Below are positions 1-9,401 of a DNA stretch of 64,000 nt, piece after piece. The stretch spans positions 25,474 to 89,473 of the forward strand of contig CAIYVZ010000045.1 of the NCBI GenBank assembly GCA_903929755.1, written 5' to 3'. This stretch comes from an uncultured Acidobacteriia bacterium (GTDB lineage Bacteria; Acidobacteriota; Terriglobia; Bryobacterales; Bryobacteraceae). The notes below the pieces were generated by a model. That model was not told where the DNA came from and did not search any database. It worked only from the letters and a program-made list of their open reading frames with translations. How positions within the stretch are numbered: the stretch's first letter is position 1; every line of letters starts with the position of its first letter. A program made the position numbers and the translations under genes.

Positions 1-1765
1 GAGGTTTTCCCGTTAGCAACTGCGCGAGGACGGGCAGCGGTATTCCGCCTTCTTTCAGAGCCCGGTTGTGGAAGTCGCGCAGGGTGAAGTTCTTGCTGTT
101 GGCTGTGACATGTTCGCGGACGCGGAGCCAGTCGCGCCAGCCGACGAAATAAGTGGGAAGCTGGGTGGCGGAGAGCTTGGCGCGCTGCAGTTTGGCTACG
201 GCTTCTTCGTGTTCCTGGAAGGTGAGGCTTTCCATCAGGCTCATGGCTTCGTCGTCGGTCATGCGGTTGGTTTGCAGCTTGATATCCAGGATGGCGTTGG
301 CGTCCACGCGGAGTTCTTCTTTGTAGAAGGTGAGGCGGAGTTCGGGCGCTTTGTCGAGGTAGCCTTCATCCAGCATCACCTGAGTGATGTACTGCGCCCA
401 GCCTTCCACGTAAGGTCCGTTCGAGAAAATCGCGCGCAGAATGCGGCGCTGCTTTGGTTCCACGGCGTTGGCGAATTCATCCTGCACGTAGTGGCCGGGC
501 ATGGCTTCGTGGACCACCAGAAGCCGGAGCTTGAAGATGTTGTACTCGCGGAGTTTGGATTCGGCGCGTTCTTTGGGCCAGTTGGGCGGAATGGGCGTGA
601 TCCAGAAGAAGGCTCCGAGCTTGGGTTCGAGGACGGGCGCGGGATTGAAGCCGCCCACTCCGTAGGCTCCGCGGAGGAATTCTGGGGTGGGGATGACCTG
701 GAGGTTGGCTCCGCCCGGCAGCGTCAACAGATTCCTGGCCTGGGCGAAATTGCGGGCTTCTTCCAGATATTTGGCGGCGTCGGTGAAGTAGGTTTGGGGT
801 GTGGAGTGATCGTTCGCGATGTGGTCGAGAACTTCTTTTACGACCTTGGTTTGCAGGGCTTCGCCGGATTCGGGGTGGGCTCCATGAGCCGGGAACCACT
901 TTGTGTGGAGGGGTGTGGCCAGTTCCAGCATGTTGGCGCGGACGGCCTTCAGGCGATTCTCGGCGTCGGCCAGAACCTGATCCGGCGTGCGGTCTGTGGC
1001 GAGGGCCAGCTTGAACTTGGTGGCGTATTTATCGGGGCCCAGGCGCCACTCCGCACTGCCGCCGCGCCTGCGGGTGGGGAGGTCAGTTTCGAGAAAACGA
1101 TTGAAGGCACGGAGCGAATCGAGCGCCGAAGAAGCTGCTGAATCGAAAGCGGTTTTGAGGTTTTCCGGTACAGCTGCGCGGAGGGTCTTATCGATGAGGC
1201 CGATATTGCCCTGATTCTCTTCTTTGGCTACGTCAATCCAGATCTGCGGCGCGTCGGCGAGTTGGCGGCGGGCGGTTTCGAGGAAGGCGGGAAGCTTCTC
1301 CATGCGGGCGATGATGTGGCGGAAACGCGTTTCTTTCGGCGCGTATTCCAGCATCAGGGGATTGAATAACGCGTTGCCGACGAGTTCCACATACGTCTGG
1401 GGGCTGTGTTGCCAGGTCTCCGCGATGTCTGTGTCGAAAAGTGCGAGACCGATTTGCGACTCGATCACTTCATAGTCGGCGCGATCTTCGGGGGCTAAAG
1501 CGGCTTTGTCGAACGCGTTCATGCGCTTGTGCAGTTCCACCAGATAGTCGCGCTGTTTTCGGAGCGAGGGGTAGCTGAGGTCGTCGAGTTGAGTATCGAA
1601 GTCTTTCTTCTCAAACTGATGCAGGCCCTGCGCGGAGGCGTTGACCGGGGAGAACGAGAGGATCTTCCAGGTAGCTTCGCTGGCGAGCTTTGAGAAGTCG
1701 GTGGCGGGCTTGCGGGAGCATGCGGTTGTCGCGAGCATTGCCAGAACAATTACGAATTTGCGCAT
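1..1765 (-). CDS. DUF885-family peptidase-like lipoprotein, 3' end off the window
   Basis: The reading frame is open from an ATG at 1765 to the left edge, giving at least 588 residues. The N-terminus (MRKFVIVLAMLATTAC) is a short hydrophobic leader ending in Ala-Cys, so export and lipidation at Cys16 are likely. Residues 419-425 read HEAMPGH, the HExxxGH signature of the DUF885 family, which is thought to be zinc-metallopeptidase-like; no substrate can be assigned. The family usually runs to about 580-600 residues, so probably only a few residues are missing. A strong hairpin separates it from the upstream TonB-receptor gene, so it probably has its own promoter. The family assignment is confident; the enzymatic role is inferred. 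Confidence 0.85.
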   Translation of the reverse strand, partial: MRKFVIVLAMLATTACSRKPATDFSKLASEATWKILSFSPVNASAQGLHQFEKKDFDTQLDDLSYPSLRKQRDYLVELHKRMNAFDKAALAPEDRADYEVIESQIGLALFDTDIAETWQHSPQTYVELVGNALFNPLMLEYAPKETRFRHIIARMEKLPAFLETARRQLADAPQIWIDVAKEENQGNIGLIDKTLRAAVPENLKTAFDSAASSALDSLRAFNRFLETDLPTRRRGGSAEWRLGPDKYATKFKLALATDRTPDQVLADAENRLKAVRANMLELATPLHTKWFPAHGAHPESGEALQTKVVKEVLDHIANDHSTPQTYFTDAAKYLEEARNFAQARNLLTLPGGANLQVIPTPEFLRGAYGVGGFNPAPVLEPKLGAFFWITPIPPNWPKERAESKLREYNIFKLRLLVVHEAMPGHYVQDEFANAVEPKQRRILRAIFSNGPYVEGWAQYITQVMLDEGYLDKAPELRLTFYKEELRVDANAILDIKLQTNRMTDDEAMSLMESLTFQEHEEAVAKLQRAKLSATQLPTYFVGWRDWLRVREHVTANSKNFTLRDFHNRALKEGGIPLPVLAQLLTGKP

Positions 1766-1796
1766 TGGGTGAATTATAAGCCCGTGAAATACGGAA

Positions 1797-1820
1797 GGCC
1801 CTCTCCGGTTGGAGAGGGCC
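1797..1820 (-). terminator. Hairpin terminator behind the TonB-receptor gene
   Basis: A perfect 10-bp stem (1797-1806 with 1811-1820) closes a GGTT loop, 27 bases past the receptor stop codon on the minus strand. Only a short, imperfect T-rich stretch follows, so it is a plausible but not textbook intrinsic terminator. Confidence 0.6.
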
Positions 1821-1846
1821 CTCTGTTGGGTGGTGCGGGGTTGTGT

Positions 1847-4800
1847 TTAGAAGGTGACGCGCGCGCCCAACTGCATGCTGCGCGCTCCGCCTGCTCCGGT
1901 TACGACGCCAAAGGTGTTCTTCGACGGATCGGCATTGAAGTTGTTCACACCGGTGTTCGGGTTGCTGAACTGCGGCGTGTTGGTGACGCCGGAGGCTTCG
2001 CCGCGGATTTCCAGCTTGATCTTTTCGGTGACGGAGAAGATCTTGAAGAGAGACGCATCGAGGTTGAAGAAGCCGGGGCCGTTCATTATGTTGCGGCCTG
2101 TGTTGCCGAACACGCCCGGGAGCGTGGGCTGCGTGAAGGCGGTCGGGTCGAACCAGGGGTTACCGATGTTGATACCGTGCAGGATCTGAACGGGCTTGAC
2201 CTGGTCGGCGGTCTGGTTGTTGCCGGGGGTGTTGAGGGAGGTGCCGTTGGCCCCGATCGTCATTGCAGTGCCGGTCATGAGGGTGAGGATACCGTTGGCC
2301 TTCCAGCCGCCGAGAGCCTTGGCCACAATGCCGTTACTGAGGAAGCGCTTGCCTTTGCCGAAGGGCAGGTCATAGACGTAGCTCTGGACAAAGGTGTGGG
2401 TACGATCGAAGTCATTCCGCGCATAATTGCGGCGCTGATCGATGTACCAGTTCTGTGCCAGCCCACCATCGTCGGCACCCTGGTAGCCCATGCCCTTGCC
2501 GTAGGTGTAGGAAGTGGTAACGGTGAGGCCATTGACGGAGCGACGGTCCACTTTCATCTGGAGGGCGTTGTAGTGGGTGCTGTAGCCTGCAAACAGAAGG
2601 GTGGTGGAGGCAGTCCGACCGAAGTTGTTGAACTGCGGCAGGCCGGCGTTCCCCAGATTGGTCTTCGTGGTGGTGGCATTCATGTTGTAGCTCACAACCG
2701 AATCCACGCCGTGGTTGCCGACGTAGGCAACATCCATGGTGAAGCCGAAGGGGAGGGCCTGCTGGATGGAGAAGTTCCACTGAATGCTGTGCGGATTCTT
2801 GAAGTTGGGATTGATTACCGTGTAAGCGGTGTTCTTGTCCGGATTCGTGATGATACCGTTGGTGGGAATCGGAGCCAGGATGGGGGCCGGGAAACCCTTT
2901 TGGAATGTCGCCACGGAGCCATCGGGCAGGATTGCGGGGCCATAACTGGCGACTGTCGGATTATAGACGTTGTTCTGACGGATGGGGTAATTGTAGGCGT
3001 AGCTGTTATCCGGGAACGGGGTATAGCTGACGCCAAAGCCGGCGCGGATAACTGTTTTTGATGAGACGCGATAGGCCGCACCCAGACGGGGGGCGAAATA
3101 GTTCTTACGATTCTTCATGCCGAGGTTCATCGGGTTAGCTCCGATGCCTGCCAGGACGAGCGTGTTGTCCGTCGGATTGTAGTTGGAGAAGCCGCCCTTG
3201 AAGCGCGGTGTTCCTGGGGGATAGAGCTCCCAGCGCAGGCCCAGATCGAGGGTTAGCTTGGAGGAGACCTGGTACTTGTCATTGACGAAGAAGAAGTCCT
3301 GCCAGGCACGATAAGCCGGGAAATAACCGCCGAGATCGCGACCAACCTGGCTGGGGACATCCAGCAGGAAGCTGGCGAAGTTGTTCAGGAAGCTGGTAGT
3401 GCTGGCGCTGCCGTTGGCCTGCTTCAGTGCGGTCTGGCCGGAGCCGAACGTGTATTGGCCGCGGGGGTTGACGGTCTGCAGCTGCAGCAAATCGTCGCGG
3501 AGGCGCCGGATATCCATGCCGAACTTCACGCTGTGGTTGCCGAGGACTTTGGTAAATGTGCTGGCGACATCGATGTTGGCTTCGGCACGCTTCCAGGGAA
3601 GGCTGGCCGAGTAGCCAACGAGGGGATTGGAATAGAAAGCCCCGACGTTGATGCTGACCAGACCGCTGGAATAGGAGTCAATGTTGATGCCGGGGATGCC
3701 GAGGGCTTCTGAAGCCTTGGAACCGAAATCGGTCTGTTGGGCCACGTTGTTGTAATGCGCGACACCGACGCGAAGGTCACCGACCAGGGTGGGGGTGAAG
3801 ATGTGAGTGAAGTTCAGGCCGGCGGAATAGGTCTTCTGTACGCCGGTTCCGGCGAACGCACCGGCAGCTGCGCCACCTGCGGCACCAAAGGCGGGAGCCT
3901 GGAAGATGACGGGGCGCTGGAAGCTGAGGCGTCCGGAAAGGCGGTCTCTTTCACTGATAACCCAATCCATTTTCACGTCGAACTGGTGCGTGTCCTTGGT
4001 GAACGGGAGCAGGCCGAACCAGTTGTTGGTGCCGCTGCTGGAAGTGACGTTCGCGCCCGGCACCAGGTTGAGCAATTTGGTGGTGATGGGATTGATGCGG
4101 CTGCCGGGAATGATGTTGCCGGGGAAGGCGGTGCGGCCAGTCCCGTCAGCTGCGCCGGTGAAAGGGTCGTAGATTGCGGTTGTGGAACCGCTGAGGTCGC
4201 CGGACTTCTGGGGAGCTGTCGGAACAGTGAGGAGCGTCCCGGCGCCCTTGTGATCGGTGGTACGGAGGTAGTCGCCGAAATAGAAGAGTTTGTTCTTCTT
4301 GATGTAGCTGCCAACGTTGCCGCCAAAATAATTGTAGGCGCGGTGGCTGACGGCGGGTTCAAAGAAGTTACGGGCGTTGAATTCGCTGTTCTGAACGAAT
4401 TCATAGGCTCCGCCATGAAGCTGGTTGGAACCGGACTTGAATTGAACGTTGGTGACAGCACCGGAGGCGCGACCGAGTTCGGCGTCGAAGTTCGAAGTGG
4501 ACACGTCAACCGTCTGGATCGCTTCGATGGCCGGAATCAGAACCTGCAGCAGGCCGGTCCGTTCATTATTGTCGATGCCTTCAATCTGGTAGTTGTTGCC
4601 CATGCGCATTTGCCCGTTTACCTGGGTCTGCACGGAACTGGAGGCGTTGAAAAATTCGGAGTGCTGAAAGGAGGCACGGGTGGTGCCGGGAACCAGGTTG
4701 AGGAGCTGCTGGAAGTTCCGGCCGACACCGAGAGGCAGGTTTTCGGTCTGCACGGTGTCGAGCTTGCGGCCGATGTCCACGCGGTCCGTCTGGAGAGCAG

Positions 4801-5173
4801 GAGGCGTATCGGTAACTTCGATGGACTCGCTGATACTGCCGGTGGTCAACTGCATGTCGATACGGGCACTGCTGTTGACGACAGCCTCAATGCTGGGACG
4901 AACTTCTTTCTTGAAGCCTGCGGCTTCGGCGACAACTGAGTAACGGCCCGGCGTGATTTCGGGGAACGTAAAGTTGCCGCTTTCGTTGGTTTGGGTTGTA
5001 CGAACTGCGTTCGTTGAGTTTTCGGTGACCGTGATTCTTGCGTTGGCGACGACTGCGCCGGACGCATCCGTGACGGAACCGAGGATGGTGGAATTGACGG
5101 CCTGGCCATAACTGAGGGCAGACGTGAGGAGAGCGAGCGCCAACAGGGCGGTCGCCGGGCGGATATATTTCAT
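1847..5173 (-). CDS. TonB-dependent receptor with carboxypeptidase-regulatory-like domain (Oar type)
   Basis: This 1108-residue outer-membrane protein starts with a signal peptide (about residues 1-23). A carboxypeptidase-regulatory/transthyretin-like domain follows (about 27-110, with the motif GSVTDASGAVVANARITV), then a plug region (about 120-250) and a long beta-barrel segment ending in an aromatic residue (ARVTF), as is typical of outer-membrane barrels. Length and layout match the large Oar-like receptors that are abundant in Acidobacteria. Such receptors import large or scarce substrates using TonB energy; the ligand is unknown here. No SusD-like partner gene lies beside it. A hairpin follows the gene, and the upstream neighbour ends 53 bases away, so independent transcription is likely. 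Confidence 0.92.
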   Translation of the reverse strand: MKYIRPATALLALALLTSALSYGQAVNSTILGSVTDASGAVVANARITVTENSTNAVRTTQTNESGNFTFPEITPGRYSVVAEAAGFKKEVRPSIEAVVNSSARIDMQLTTGSISESIEVTDTPPALQTDRVDIGRKLDTVQTENLPLGVGRNFQQLLNLVPGTTRASFQHSEFFNASSSVQTQVNGQMRMGNNYQIEGIDNNERTGLLQVLIPAIEAIQTVDVSTSNFDAELGRASGAVTNVQFKSGSNQLHGGAYEFVQNSEFNARNFFEPAVSHRAYNYFGGNVGSYIKKNKLFYFGDYLRTTDHKGAGTLLTVPTAPQKSGDLSGSTTAIYDPFTGAADGTGRTAFPGNIIPGSRINPITTKLLNLVPGANVTSSSGTNNWFGLLPFTKDTHQFDVKMDWVISERDRLSGRLSFQRPVIFQAPAFGAAGGAAAGAFAGTGVQKTYSAGLNFTHIFTPTLVGDLRVGVAHYNNVAQQTDFGSKASEALGIPGINIDSYSSGLVSINVGAFYSNPLVGYSASLPWKRAEANIDVASTFTKVLGNHSVKFGMDIRRLRDDLLQLQTVNPRGQYTFGSGQTALKQANGSASTTSFLNNFASFLLDVPSQVGRDLGGYFPAYRAWQDFFFVNDKYQVSSKLTLDLGLRWELYPPGTPRFKGGFSNYNPTDNTLVLAGIGANPMNLGMKNRKNYFAPRLGAAYRVSSKTVIRAGFGVSYTPFPDNSYAYNYPIRQNNVYNPTVASYGPAILPDGSVATFQKGFPAPILAPIPTNGIITNPDKNTAYTVINPNFKNPHSIQWNFSIQQALPFGFTMDVAYVGNHGVDSVVSYNMNATTTKTNLGNAGLPQFNNFGRTASTTLLFAGYSTHYNALQMKVDRRSVNGLTVTTSYTYGKGMGYQGADDGGLAQNWYIDQRRNYARNDFDRTHTFVQSYVYDLPFGKGKRFLSNGIVAKALGGWKANGILTLMTGTAMTIGANGTSLNTPGNNQTADQVKPVQILHGINIGNPWFDPTAFTQPTLPGVFGNTGRNIMNGPGFFNLDASLFKIFSVTEKIKLEIRGEASGVTNTPQFSNPNTGVNNFNADPSKNTFGVVTGAGGARSMQLGARVTF

Positions 5174-5226
5174 TCTGGTTGTAATAACCCCTTGCAGGTG
5201 ACGTTAGCGCGGTGGAAAGGGCAAAG

Positions 5227-5823
5227 TCAACGTTCCAGTATTTGAGACGGCGTCCTGGAAACCAGACACGCCAGCAGCCCGGCTATCAGGCCGGCAAGGA
5301 AGCCAAGCGAGGTGGCAAGCGGCACGGTAACGCCGGCCGGAGCCACGAAAGGAAGGCCAGCGAGTTCAGTCACTTCCTTACCGTCATTGTTGAGACTGGC
5401 GCTCTTGGCGAGGCTGGCGATTTGGACGGCAAGCTCGCGCGCGGTATCAAGAGCGTCATCCGCGTCGTCATCCTCATAGCGAATTGAAATACCTTTTACG
5501 CCGCCGGGCAGACTGGCGAATTCGATGCGTGTGCCCTGGCGAAGCTTGTCGATGACTTCATCGACAGGGTCGCTGGAGAGTCGCTCACGAAGGCGGGAAT
5601 TTCGGCCGATGAAGACGGTAAGGGATTCCCGGGTGAGCGCACGGACGGCGGCGGCATCGAGCATCAGGCGGGATTCCTGGTCGTACATCGACTGGGGGAT
5701 ACCCGGCAAACGCAGGAAGCGCAAAGTGGCGCTTGCCTCGTAGCGCGGCGGAATTGCAAGCGCGAGGAAGAAGCCGGTGATCGCTCCCGCGATCGCGAGC
5801 ATCGCTGTTATGCGGAGGCCCAT
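5227..5823 (-). CDS. Small two-transmembrane Wzz-like protein
   Basis: This 198-residue protein has a transmembrane segment at about 5-25, a periplasmic-looking middle with a beta start (PRYEASATLRF) and helical stretches, and a second transmembrane segment at about 167-190 followed by a short basic tail. This layout, with the conserved-looking PPRYEA element after the first membrane helix, resembles polysaccharide co-polymerase/chain-length determinant (Wzz) proteins but is shorter than most. It starts 9 bases after the nth stop codon and is probably co-transcribed with nth and the permease gene. No polysaccharide genes are adjacent, so a role in chain-length control is only a suggestion. 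Confidence 0.6.
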   Translation of the reverse strand: MGLRITAMLAIAGAITGFFLALAIPPRYEASATLRFLRLPGIPQSMYDQESRLMLDAAAVRALTRESLTVFIGRNSRLRERLSSDPVDEVIDKLRQGTRIEFASLPGGVKGISIRYEDDDADDALDTARELAVQIASLAKSASLNNDGKEVTELAGLPFVAPAGVTVPLATSLGFLAGLIAGLLACLVSRTPSQILER

Positions 5824-5832
5824 GGGAAGGTC

Positions 5833-6528
5833 TCAGGTCCGGTCCGGCGCGTAACAAAGTGCGGTCATATTGCATTCGCCGCACTTGGGCTTGCGTGCGA
5901 CGCACGGCCCTCGACCGTGGTGAATGAACTGGTGGGAGAACTGAATCCACTTATTTTTCGGGATGATCTTCATCAGGTCCTGCTCAATCTTCACGGGGTC
6001 GGAGTTCTTCGTCAGGTCCAGGCGGTTGGAGAGGCGCTGGACGTGCGTATCGACGACGATGCCGGAAGCGATACCGAAGACTGTGCCGAGAACGACATTG
6101 GCGGTCTTGCGGGCAGCGCCGGGGACCGTGACCAGTTCTTCGATGGTGTGGGGGACTTCGCCCCCGAATTCATTCAGAATCCTGTTGGCAGCGCCCACCA
6201 GAGATTTAGCCTTGTTGTTAAAAAAGACGATGGATTTAATGTCTTCCGCCAGCACTTCCGGGCGGACGGTGGCGAAATCCTGAAGGGTGGGGTATTTGGC
6301 GAAGAGGCCGGGTGTGACAATGTTCACGCGGACATCCGTACACTGCGCGGAGAGGATGGTGGCGGCCAGGAGTTCCCACGCGTTGGTGTGGTGCAGGGCG
6401 CAGGTGACGTTGGGGTAGGCCTCGTCCAGGAGTTCCAGGATGCGCGTGACGCGGGCTTCGCGCTCGGCTTTGGTTTTAGGCTTCGCGATTTGTGGCCCGA
6501 GCGGGGCAGGTTTCTTGACGGCGGGCAT
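5833..6528 (-). CDS. nth: Endonuclease III, base-excision DNA glycosylase/AP lyase
   Basis: This 231-residue protein carries the helix-hairpin-helix with the catalytic lysine (VPGAARKTANVV), the downstream catalytic aspartate (VVDTHVQRLSNRL), and a C-terminal [4Fe-4S] cluster motif with cysteines at about 209, 216, 219 and 225 (C-x6-C-x2-C-x5-C). Family knowledge: it removes oxidised pyrimidines and cuts the abasic site. It is about 20 residues longer than the E. coli enzyme because of a basic N-terminal extension. The start codon overlaps the last base of the upstream permease gene, and a Wzz-like gene follows after 9 bases, so all are probably one transcript. Confidence 0.95.
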   Translation of the reverse strand: MPAVKKPAPLGPQIAKPKTKAEREARVTRILELLDEAYPNVTCALHHTNAWELLAATILSAQCTDVRVNIVTPGLFAKYPTLQDFATVRPEVLAEDIKSIVFFNNKAKSLVGAANRILNEFGGEVPHTIEELVTVPGAARKTANVVLGTVFGIASGIVVDTHVQRLSNRLDLTKNSDPVKIEQDLMKIIPKNKWIQFSHQFIHHGRGPCVARKPKCGECNMTALCYAPDRT

Positions 6529-7763
6529 TATTCGTATCGTAGAACCTCAACGGGCGTCACGCGGGTTGCGTTGCGCGCGGGGTAAAGAGTTGCGGCCAGG
6601 CTGACTGCCATAGCGGCCATGGCAACCCAGATCCCATCCCATTTTCCCGGCTCAAACGGCACGAAGCTGAGGGCGTAGATGGATTCGTCCAGCGGGATCC
6701 AGCGGTAGGTATCGGCAAAATAGCAGAAGAGATAGCCGGTTATCAGGCCAAGAATGGTGCCGGTAGCGCCAATCATGGCACCTTGCAAGACGAAAATGCG
6801 TCGAATTTGCGCGCGGCGTGCCCCCATCGCCATCAGGACCGCGATGTCTTTATTGCGGGTCAGGACGATGAGCGTCAGCGTGATCAGAATATTGAGCGCG
6901 CCCACCAGTTCGATCAGGCCGATGGTGATGGCGGTGACGATTCTCTCCATCTTGAGAGCGTTCAGCAGGCCTTTGTTCTTCTCCTGCCAGTTGGTGGCCG
7001 CATAGCGGGGGCCGGTGACCTTCTCCGCCGCCTTGCCGACCGCTTCGGCGAGGTAGATATCGTCTACGCGAAGTTCGATTTCGTTCACAACATTGCCGAT
7101 GCCGAGGAGTTTCTGGACGGAGGCCATGGGCGCATAGGACCAGACCTGATCCAGCTCATAAAAGCCCGATTCGAAAATCCCGACCACGCGGAAGCGCTGG
7201 GATTTGGCTTCCGGGCCGAAGGGCGTCAGATTACCCTGCGGACTCATCAAAGTCACAACGCTGTTCAGAACCGCGCCGGATTCGTCGGCCAGGCGGGACC
7301 CGAGGATCACACCGGGTAAGCCGTTATCGTCGTCCGTGAGGCGGTCAACGGAGCCGGCTTTGAGTTTGCGGAGGAGGTCGTTGGTAGCGAGTTCGCTTTC
7401 TACATCCACACCTTTTACGATGGCCCCTTTGGCGCTCTTGGGGCCGCTCAGAAAGACCTGATCGTAGATGACGGGCGAGACGCCGGTGACGTGGGGCAGC
7501 GCACGGAGGCTGGGAAGCAGTTTCTTCCAGTTGACGATGCCCTCGCCGGGTTCCTTTTCGACTATATCGACGTGTGAGGTTGCGCCCAGGAGGCTGCGCT
7601 GCAGCGTTCCCCGGAAACCGTTGTTGACGGCGAGCGCAATCACCAGCGCCATGACGCCGGCTGCGACCCCGGCAATGGAAATCACGGTGATGACGGGGAT
7701 TACTTTCTCTCCCCGCCGGGCACGGAGATAGCGGCCCGCCACCGTGATTTCAAACGAAGCCAA
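6528..7763 (-). CDS. LolC/LolE-type lipoprotein-releasing ABC permease
   Basis: This 411-residue inner-membrane protein has the MacB/FtsX plan: a first membrane helix at about 22-45 preceded by the RRGEKVIPVITVIS segment, a large periplasmic domain (about 45-265), and three more membrane helices near 270-295, 318-345 and 375-400, ending in the conserved PARNATRVTPVEVLR sequence. LolC/E-type permeases work with the LolD ATPase to extract lipoproteins from the inner membrane; no lolD is in the window. The gene begins 2 bases after the lysS stop codon. The lysS-lolE-type order is seen in other bacteria. LolC cannot be told from LolE here. Confidence 0.9.
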   Translation of the reverse strand: MASFEITVAGRYLRARRGEKVIPVITVISIAGVAAGVMALVIALAVNNGFRGTLQRSLLGATSHVDIVEKEPGEGIVNWKKLLPSLRALPHVTGVSPVIYDQVFLSGPKSAKGAIVKGVDVESELATNDLLRKLKAGSVDRLTDDDNGLPGVILGSRLADESGAVLNSVVTLMSPQGNLTPFGPEAKSQRFRVVGIFESGFYELDQVWSYAPMASVQKLLGIGNVVNEIELRVDDIYLAEAVGKAAEKVTGPRYAATNWQEKNKGLLNALKMERIVTAITIGLIELVGALNILITLTLIVLTRNKDIAVLMAMGARRAQIRRIFVLQGAMIGATGTILGLITGYLFCYFADTYRWIPLDESIYALSFVPFEPGKWDGIWVAMAAMAVSLAATLYPARNATRVTPVEVLRYE

Positions 7764-7765
7764 TT

Positions 7766-9346
7766 TTAAGCTCCGGACAGATGGCGAAGCTTGGCCGCCA
7801 TGCCGATTTCGCCCTCGGGGCGGAGCAGCGGGAAGAGGATGACGTCGCGGATGGACTGGCGGTTGGCCATCAACATCACGATACGGTCAATGCCCAGGCC
7901 TTCGCCGCCGGTGGGGGGCATGCCGTAGGCCATGGCGCGGAGGTAGTCTTCGTCCATCTGGTGGGCTTCGTCATCGCCGCGTTCCCGCATGTCCAGCTGG
8001 CCGTCGAACCGCTTGCGCTGTTCAATGGGGTTGTTAAGCTCGGTGTAGGCGTTGCCGATTTCCATACCGGCGACGATGATTTCGAAGCGATCGACCATGG
8101 TGGGGTCGTCGGGGTTGCTGTTCGCGAGAGGTGAGACTTCCACCGGGAATTCGTAGATGATGGTGGGCTGAATCAGCTTCTTCTCGGCGTGAACTTCGAA
8201 GAGGTGGGCGAGAGCTTCGCCGGGGGTGGCTTTGCCGGTAGCGGTGCGGAGCCATTCCGGGTCGCGAACCTGATCGGCGGTGGGCTGGCCTTCACCGTCC
8301 CAGTGCTCCAGCACTGCTTCGCGCATCGTCATGCGGCGGATATTGCCGAAATCGAGATCGACCTCGCCGAAGCGCACAACGGCGCTGCCGGTGGAATCAA
8401 TGGCGACGGTCTTCAGCATTTCCTCGGTGAAATCCATCAGGCCGCGGTAGTCGGTGTAGGCCTGGTAGAACTCCACCATGGTGAATTCCGGATTATGCCG
8501 CGTGGAGATGCCTTCGTTGCGGAAGTTGCGGTTGATTTCGTAAACGCGTTCCAGCCCCCCCACGATGAGGCGCTTCAGGTAGAGTTCGGGTGCAATGCGG
8601 AGGTAGAGGTCAATATCGAGCGTGTTGTGGTGCGTGACGAAGGGGCGGGCGGCGGCTCCGCCGTAGACGGCCTGCATCATCGGCGTCTCCACTTCAATGA
8701 AGTTGCGCTCTTCCAGCTGGCGGCGGATGGACGAGATGACTTTGGCGCGGGTGACGAAGACATCGCGAACTTCGGGGTTCGAGATCAGATCGAGGTAGCG
8801 CTGGCGGTAGCGGGTTTCCACATCTTCCAGGCCGTGGAACTTCTCGGGCATAGCGAGCAGGGTCTTCGAGAGGAATTCGAGGGACTCCACATGGACACTG
8901 AGTTCGCCGGTGCGCGTGATGAAAAGGTAGCCTTCGGCACCGATGATGTCACCCAGGTCGAGGAGGCCGAAGAGGGCGTAGTCGCGCTCCGGGACAACGT
9001 CTTTCTTTACATAAAGCTGCATGCGACCGCCATTCTGCTGAATGTGCATGAAGCCGGCTTTGCCCATGCGGCGGACGGTCTGGATGCGGCCGGCGATCTT
9101 AACGCGCACGGCGGGGGGCTGGCCTTCGGGCGTCAGCTCTTCACCGGTTTTGCCGGTGTAGGCGCGGAGGATATCCGGAATGGTGTGGGTGAAGTCGAAG
9201 CGTTTGCCGAAGGGCTTGTAACCGAGGGCTTCAATCTCGCTCACGCGCGCGGCGCGGGCTTCCATCTGTGTATCACGCGCAGCAGGCTGCACCATTTGCT
9301 GATCACGCGCAGCAGGCTGCGCGGCTATTCCGTCTTCCAGCGACAA
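7766..9346 (-). CDS. lysS: Lysyl-tRNA synthetase, class II
   Basis: The protein has the OB-fold anticodon-binding domain (ALGYKPFGKRF to VHVESLEFL) followed by the class II catalytic core: motif 2 in YEINRNFRNEGISTRHNPEFT and motif 3 near the end in GEGLGIDRIVMLM. It charges tRNA-Lys. The start is uncertain. The open frame extends to 9448 but overlaps the divergent glycosyltransferase. A TTG at 9346 has GGAG about five bases upstream and is preferred; ATG codons at 9295 and 9265 lack a clear ribosome-binding site. A 30-bp tandem duplication lies in this N-terminal stretch and keeps the frame. The permease gene follows after 2 bases. Confidence 0.93.
   Translation of the reverse strand: MSLEDGIAAQPAARDQQMVQPAARDTQMEARAARVSEIEALGYKPFGKRFDFTHTIPDILRAYTGKTGEELTPEGQPPAVRVKIAGRIQTVRRMGKAGFMHIQQNGGRMQLYVKKDVVPERDYALFGLLDLGDIIGAEGYLFITRTGELSVHVESLEFLSKTLLAMPEKFHGLEDVETRYRQRYLDLISNPEVRDVFVTRAKVISSIRRQLEERNFIEVETPMMQAVYGGAAARPFVTHHNTLDIDLYLRIAPELYLKRLIVGGLERVYEINRNFRNEGISTRHNPEFTMVEFYQAYTDYRGLMDFTEEMLKTVAIDSTGSAVVRFGEVDLDFGNIRRMTMREAVLEHWDGEGQPTADQVRDPEWLRTATGKATPGEALAHLFEVHAEKKLIQPTIIYEFPVEVSPLANSNPDDPTMVDRFEIIVAGMEIGNAYTELNNPIEQRKRFDGQLDMRERGDDEAHQMDEDYLRAMAYGMPPTGGEGLGIDRIVMLMANRQSIRDVILFPLLRPEGEIGMAAKLRHLSGA
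9261..9320. repeat. 30-bp in-frame tandem duplication at the lysS 5' end
   Basis: Two adjacent copies of a ten-codon unit encode QPAARDQQMV and QPAARDTQME. The DNA core ATCACGCGCAGCAGGCTGC is identical in both copies. Each copy carries an ATG, which is why the lysS start is ambiguous. Confidence 0.85.
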
Positions 9347-9394
9347 AGGGTCTCCATTCTGAACCTCAAATCTGCAAATGAGGGGTAATCCGCT

Positions 9395-9400
9395 ATTATA
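9395..9400 (-). promoter_or_regulatory. Possible -10 box for lysS
   Basis: A perfect TATAAT lies on the minus strand about 50 bases before the preferred lysS start, in the short divergent gap. No convincing -35 hexamer sits at the usual spacing, so this is tentative. Confidence 0.3.
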
Positions 9401-9401
9401 A

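Noticed and set aside
1769..4939. Long plus-strand open frames (1769-3061 and 3737-4939) opposite the TonB receptor gene
   Set aside because: They are antisense shadows of a well-supported receptor in GC-rich DNA, with no domains or ribosome-binding sites.
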